Part shown: piece by piece, positions 60,440 through 64,000 of the stretch
Layout of the letters: every line of letters begins with the position of its first letter
Position numbering within the stretch: position 1 is the first letter of the stretch
NCBI GenBank assembly: GCA_038326025.1
Contig: JBBQJP010000009.1
Coordinates: 1-64,000 of the forward strand
Origin: CAISIP01 sp038326025
GTDB lineage: Bacteria; Pseudomonadota; Gammaproteobacteria; Burkholderiales; Burkholderiaceae_C
Direction of reading: 5' to 3'
DNA length: 64,000 nt
The notes under the pieces: model-generated
The model's database searches: none
Told to the model about the DNA's origin: nothing
Seen by the model: the letters and a program-made list of their open reading frames with translations, nothing else
Program-made: the position numbers and the translations under genes

Positions 60440-61249
60440 TCAGTGGCCCACCCGAAAATCATTGCGACCGGTGCGATCCTTGCCGCGCAGCAGCCACAGC
60501 GGCCGCGACGCAAACGCCACCGGCACGCCCGACTTGCCATCCACCGGATTGAGATCGCGCTCGAACACCGACGTACCCGGCATGTAGCGCAAGGCCACAC
60601 CGGTGCGTCGCTGCGTCGAATGATTGACCCGCGCCCCGTGGATCATGTAGACGTCGTGCATTGACATCTGGCCAGGCTGCAGTTCCAGATCCACCGCACT
60701 CGACACATCGAACGTGGATTCGTCAGCGCGCTGCTGCAACACCAGATCGGCACGGTCTTCATGCAGATGCGGATGGCATTGGCGCGCCGTGTGCGACCCC
60801 GGTATCACACGCAGACAACCGTTATCAACGGTCGATGGATCAAGCGCCACCCAGACCGTGCAGTTGCCCAGCGGGCGGATCGGCCAGTAATGACCGTCCT
60901 GGTGCCAGGGCGTTTCATGTCCGTCTCCTGCGGGCTTGCAGAACACATGGCAACCCCACAGGATGATGTCGGGGCCGATGACCTGCTCGACCAGGTCCAG
61001 GATGTCGGGGTCGTTGGCCAGATCGAGAAAGTCCTGATGTCCCCGCACGCCCTCGGCATTGGGCGCGCCATTGTGGCCCACCACGTGGGCACTGACCAGT
61101 TTCTCGGGACGCACGTCCGGATTTTCGCGTATCAGCCGCTCCAGCGAGGCGCGCATTTGCTGCACCCGCTGAGCGGGCAACCGAAATGACGGAATCAGGT
61201 ATCCCGCTTCGCGGTATTGGCTTGCCTCTGCGGCGCTCAATTCAGCCAT
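60440..61249 (-). CDS. Phytanoyl-CoA dioxygenase (PhyH) family protein
   Basis: A 269-residue Fe(II)/2-oxoglutarate dioxygenase. The iron facial triad can be read as His and Asp in TPWHQDGHYWPI (near residue 117) and the distal His in HDVYMIHGARVNHS (near 205); GCLRVIPGSHTARQ lies between. Bacterial members hydroxylate diverse substrates (ectoine, sugars, natural products). It is the last gene of the ABC-transporter operon, 55 nt after the cupin gene, so a carbohydrate or organic acid taken up by that transporter is a possible substrate. Confidence 0.85.
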   Translation of the reverse strand: MAELSAAEASQYREAGYLIPSFRLPAQRVQQMRASLERLIRENPDVRPEKLVSAHVVGHNGAPNAEGVRGHQDFLDLANDPDILDLVEQVIGPDIILWGCHVFCKPAGDGHETPWHQDGHYWPIRPLGNCTVWVALDPSTVDNGCLRVIPGSHTARQCHPHLHEDRADLVLQQRADESTFDVSSAVDLELQPGQMSMHDVYMIHGARVNHSTQRRTGVALRYMPGTSVFERDLNPVDGKSGVPVAFASRPLWLLRGKDRTGRNDFRVGH

Positions 61250-61304
61250 GTGGTTCTCCTTAGGGTTGCGCGGGGCTGCAGCCAGGTTGCACTGCCCCGG
61301 GGCT

Positions 61305-61688
61305 TCAGGCGCGCACGAACAAGGTCACCAGCGGTTCGGGGCCCACTTGCCGGCTCCAGTGCCCATGCACCTTGGCATCGAAAGTTGCGCCCTGGGGCAA
61401 CGTGTCTGCAGAGTAGAAATGGTCACCGGGGCCGAAAAGCCGGGATGACCCGTCCTGCAGTCCGATCTCCATCTGGCCACGCAGCACGAACAACCACTGT
61501 GTCGTGACGGTGCAGTGATACTGGCTGCGAAATCCAACCGGGCTGTAGCGCAATTGAAAGCCGCCGCTGGCAAACACTTCGGACAACATCGCCTGCGGCG
61601 TGCCCTCGCCAAGCGCGATCGGCTCCTCGCGAAATCGGGCGACACCATCGGTATCGGTAAAAAGAGAAACTTTGGTGAACGCGACCAT
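61305..61688 (-). CDS. Cupin-domain protein
   Basis: A 127-residue single cupin. The barrel is recognisable in SPVGFRSQYHCTVTTQWLFVLRG (read as HCTVTTQWLFVLRG plus flank) and DGSSRLFGPGDHFYSADTLP. One metal-ligand His is seen in each half (YHCTV, GDHFY), so metal binding is possible but the full four-residue site is not clear. Located between gluconokinase and PhyH genes on the same strand; function unknown. Confidence 0.72.
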   Translation of the reverse strand: MVAFTKVSLFTDTDGVARFREEPIALGEGTPQAMLSEVFASGGFQLRYSPVGFRSQYHCTVTTQWLFVLRGQMEIGLQDGSSRLFGPGDHFYSADTLPQGATFDAKVHGHWSRQVGPEPLVTLFVRA

Positions 61689-61715
61689 GGAACTCCTGAA
61701 CGAAGTGGTGGGATG

Positions 61716-62261
61716 TCAATGAGGATCCGGCAGCGCCCCGCTCCCTGTCAGGGCGGCCACCGTTTGTTGCACGATTTCCTTTGGCGCCTGCGTCACATCG
61801 AACGTCAGCACGTTTTCGTCTGCCCCGGGGGGCTCAAGCGTTGCGATCTGGCTGTCGAGCAGCGACACCGGCATGTAGTGGCCTTCACGCTGTGCGCTGC
61901 GCGCCGCGAGGACCTCACGCGTACCGTGCAGATGCACCAGGCACAGGTCTGGCGCACCCGTGCGCAGAAGGTCGCGGTAGGTGCGCTTGAGCGCGGAACA
62001 CGAGACCACCAGGGGCCGGCCCTGTCCATGCGCAGCGGCCAGATGGCCGGCAAGCGCCTGCAGCCAGTCGCGGCGCTGCGCATCATTGAGCGGGATGCCC
62101 GCACGCATGCGTTCGACGTTTTCCTGCGTGTGCAGGTCGTCACCTTCGATATACGGTGCAGCCAGCGCGTTGGCCAGCAATTGGCCAACCGTGCTCTTGC
62201 CGCAACCCGATACCCCCATGACCACCACCACCGGCGGCCTTGTCGCCTCAAGCCTGTGCAT
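61716..62261 (-). CDS. gntK: Gluconokinase (GntK type)
   Basis: A 181-residue P-loop kinase that makes 6-phosphogluconate from gluconate and ATP. The P-loop is VMGVSGCGKSTVGQLLA, followed by IEGDDLHTQENVERMRAGIPL and the SCSALKRTYRDLLR segment typical of thermoresistant-type gluconokinases. The frame ends TGSGALPDPH. It is 18 nt downstream of the ABC ATPase gene and 27 nt before the cupin gene, so the operon probably imports a sugar or sugar acid that is channelled to gluconate. Confidence 0.93.
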   Translation of the reverse strand: MHRLEATRPPVVVVMGVSGCGKSTVGQLLANALAAPYIEGDDLHTQENVERMRAGIPLNDAQRRDWLQALAGHLAAAHGQGRPLVVSCSALKRTYRDLLRTGAPDLCLVHLHGTREVLAARSAQREGHYMPVSLLDSQIATLEPPGADENVLTFDVTQAPKEIVQQTVAALTGSGALPDPH

Positions 62262-62279
62262 CGGGAATCGAGCCTTCGC

Positions 62280-63350
62280 TCAGTCCAGTCGAACGCCGCT
62301 GGTCGCGTCGAACAGATGCACCTTCTCGACGGCTATCTGCAAACCCAGTGGCTGGTCAGGCTTCACATCTGTGCGTCCGTGCAACACCACGGTGAACGGC
62401 GTCTCGCCGACCTTGACGATGATTTCGGTCTCTGCACCGGTGGGCTCCACCACCTCGACCACCGCATCAATGCCCGAGCCCGGCTCGCCCATGACGAGAT
62501 CGCCGGGCCGGATGCCATAGTGCACCTGCTGGCCATCCTTGCCGGAACCCGCGTCGGTCACCGGCCACTGCTGGCCTTGCGCCTCAACCCAGGCCCGTGC
62601 GCCGTCGCGGCGCAAGGTGCCATCGAACACGTTCATGGCCGGCGAGCCGATGAACTGGGCCACAAACAGGTTGCCGGGTCGGTCGAACAACTCCAGCGGT
62701 GTGCCGATCTGCTCGATGATGCCGTCATGCATCACCACGATGCGATCGGCCATGGTCATGGCCTCGATCTGATCGTGGGTCACATACACCGTCGTGGTCT
62801 TGAGTCGCTGGTGCAAGGATTTGATCTCGGCGCGCATCGCCACACGCAACTTCGCATCCAGATTGGACAAGGGCTCGTCGAACAGGAACACCTTGGGGTC
62901 GCGCACGATGGCGCGCCCCATTGCCACCCGCTGACGCTGGCCGCCCGAGAGTTCGCGCGGGTACCTGTCAAGCAGCTTGTCCAGATTAAGGATCTTGGCT
63001 GCGTCTCCGACCCGTTTGATCGTCAATGCCGCGTCGGCCTTGCGCAACTTCAGACTGAAAGCCATGTTCTCGCCCACCGTCATGTGCGGATACAGGGCAT
63101 AACTCTGGAACACCATGGCGATGTCGCGGTCCTTGGAATCCAGATCATTGATGACCTTGTCGTCGATCGAGATGTCGCCGCCGCTGATTTCCTCCAGTCC
63201 TGCGAGCATGCGCAACAAGGTGGACTTGCCGCAACCTGACGGCCCCACCAGCACAACGAACTCGCCATCGGCGATATCGAAACTCAGGCCATGCAGTACC
63301 TTGACCTTGCCGAAGTTCTTCTCGATCTTGCTAAACGATACAGATGCCAT
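62280..63350 (-). CDS. Carbohydrate ABC transporter ATP-binding protein (MalK/UgpC type)
   Basis: A 356-residue ATPase of the CUT1 family. Walker A GPSGCGKST (near residue 37), signature LSGGQRQRVAMGRA (near 135), Walker B KVFLFDEPLSNLD and the switch His in YVTHDQIEAM are all present. The C-terminal ~120 residues form the TOBE/regulatory domain (YGIRPGDLVMGEPGSG). It would power the permease encoded upstream. Specificity of the transporter cannot be read from the ATPase. Confidence 0.92.
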   Translation of the reverse strand: MASVSFSKIEKNFGKVKVLHGLSFDIADGEFVVLVGPSGCGKSTLLRMLAGLEEISGGDISIDDKVINDLDSKDRDIAMVFQSYALYPHMTVGENMAFSLKLRKADAALTIKRVGDAAKILNLDKLLDRYPRELSGGQRQRVAMGRAIVRDPKVFLFDEPLSNLDAKLRVAMRAEIKSLHQRLKTTTVYVTHDQIEAMTMADRIVVMHDGIIEQIGTPLELFDRPGNLFVAQFIGSPAMNVFDGTLRRDGARAWVEAQGQQWPVTDAGSGKDGQQVHYGIRPGDLVMGEPGSGIDAVVEVVEPTGAETEIIVKVGETPFTVVLHGRTDVKPDQPLGLQIAVEKVHLFDATSGVRLD

Positions 63351-63412
63351 GATGGTCCCAGTTCACAAAGTTCGGTGTATTTGCAGATTGCACTATTGGC
63401 GAGACTGACGGA

Positions 63413-64000
63413 TCAGCTCTTGACGGCGCCGGCGGTCAGGCCGGACACCATGTAGCGCTTGAATGCGTAATAAATAGCCGCCGGTGGCAAGGCGTAGATG
63501 AAGCCGGTTGCCATCAGCAGTTCCCACGGCGAATCGTCGGCCGACAGAAAGTTGCCCAGCGCCACTGCCAGCGGCAGGTCGGTCTCCTTGGACAGCAGCA
63601 GAAAGCCGTAAAGGTATTCATTCCAGGCCAGCAGCAGCGCGTAGGTACCTACTGCGACCAGGGACGGCACCATCAGCGGCACATACACCAGCCGGAACAG
63701 CTGCAACGGGCTGGCGCCATCGATGCGTGCGGCTTCGTCGAGCTCCCACGGCAACTTGTCGGATGCCTGCTTGAGGACCCATATGCAGTACGGCGAGGCG
63801 ATTGTCACCATGGCCAGTATCAGCGACCAGCGGTTGTTGAGCAGGCCGTAATTGGACATGGTCTTGTACATCGGCACAGCCAGGAACGCGGCCGGGATGA
63901 AATAGGTGAACAAGGCCAGGTTCATCACCGTACGACCGCCTCGAACCTTCAGACGACTGATCGAGAATGCCGCCGTGGTCGCCACCACCAGTGTCAGTAC
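63413..64000 (-). CDS. Carbohydrate ABC transporter permease (MalG/UgpE type), 5-prime end beyond window
   Basis: C-terminal ~195 residues of a CUT1 inner-membrane permease; the start lies outside the window. Several membrane spans are visible (MNLALFTYFIPAAFLAVPMY, LILAMVTIASPYCIWVL, LVAVGTYALLLAWNEYLYGF). The cytoplasmic EAA loop that docks the ATPase reads ELDEAARIDGASPLQLFRL. The end, YYAFKRYMVSGLTAGAVKS, is typical of MalG-like subunits. The second permease and binding protein are presumably encoded just upstream, outside the window. Confidence 0.9.
   Translation of the reverse strand, partial: VLTLVVATTAAFSISRLKVRGGRTVMNLALFTYFIPAAFLAVPMYKTMSNYGLLNNRWSLILAMVTIASPYCIWVLKQASDKLPWELDEAARIDGASPLQLFRLVYVPLMVPSLVAVGTYALLLAWNEYLYGFLLLSKETDLPLAVALGNFLSADDSPWELLMATGFIYALPPAAIYYAFKRYMVSGLTAGAVKS

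Overview
The window reads as chromosomal DNA of a free-living, aerobic, high-GC betaproteobacterium, most likely order Burkholderiales (Comamonadaceae or the Leptothrix/Rubrivivax group). This is inferred from gene content: two DUF1631 proteins around EttA, a class II ribonucleotide reductase with its small neighbour gene, a membrane-anchored TAXI-type binding protein, a homogentisate operon and a Burkholderiales-style copper cluster. No database search was possible. I recognise about 53 protein genes plus one candidate leader peptide. I see no rRNA or tRNA gene, insertion sequence, phage gene, CRISPR array or plasmid origin. Hairpins after genes are GC-rich and lack T-runs.

Layout. 0.1-1.5 kb: beta-propeller lipoprotein. 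1.5-6.1 kb (minus): phenylalanine/tyrosine catabolism in the order hpd, hmgA, fahA, phhA, with a divergent Lrp-type regulator at 6.4 kb. 6.9-10.3 kb: MFS exporter, nitronate monooxygenase-like enzyme, SirB-like membrane protein. 10.3-13.7 kb: small hypothetical gene and AdoCbl-dependent NrdJ. 13.8-20.2 kb (minus): a tight five-gene operon made of a fused glucosylglycerol-phosphate phosphatase/synthase, a PfkB kinase, a GH4 phospho-glycosidase, a PIG-L deacetylase and a SIS sugar-phosphate isomerase/deaminase. 20.5-24.5 kb: stress protein, 2OG-Fe dioxygenase with a DUF427 partner, di-heme peroxidase, luciferase-like oxidoreductase. 24.6-36.2 kb (plus): a signalling block with a 1,719-residue eight-PAS histidine kinase, a NarL-type regulator preceded by a 27-codon leader ORF, a lone receiver, a GGDEF/EAL protein with two receivers and a degenerate HD-GYP-like regulator. 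36.2-38.4 kb: exported propeller and creatininase-family proteins.

38.4-48.8 kb is a copper/heavy-metal island. CopZ and the P-type ATPase CopA are divergent, each with a CueR-type operator in a 19-bp-spaced promoter, and cueR and a TlpA-like thioredoxin follow copA. Facing them is a long minus-strand operon: Cys-rich exported protein, small exported protein, TolC-family lipoprotein, Tat-exported multicopper oxidase, cupredoxin, CusF-like protein, sterol-desaturase-like enzyme and cytochrome c. A CadR/PbrR-type regulator closes the island. 49-51.4 kb: P1 peptidase and TAXI protein. 51.4-57.7 kb (minus): DUF1631, EttA, DUF1631. 58-60.4 kb: RhlE helicase whose glycine-rich tail overlaps, in another frame, the start of a Rossmann-fold gene. 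60.4-64 kb (minus): end of a carbohydrate ABC transporter operon (permease, ATPase, gluconokinase, cupin, PhyH dioxygenase), cut by the window edge.

The least explained parts are the 13.8-20.2 kb operon, which joins compatible-solute synthesis to what looks like an amino-sugar glycoside salvage set, and the 24.6-36.2 kb signalling block, where several output domains look catalytically altered.
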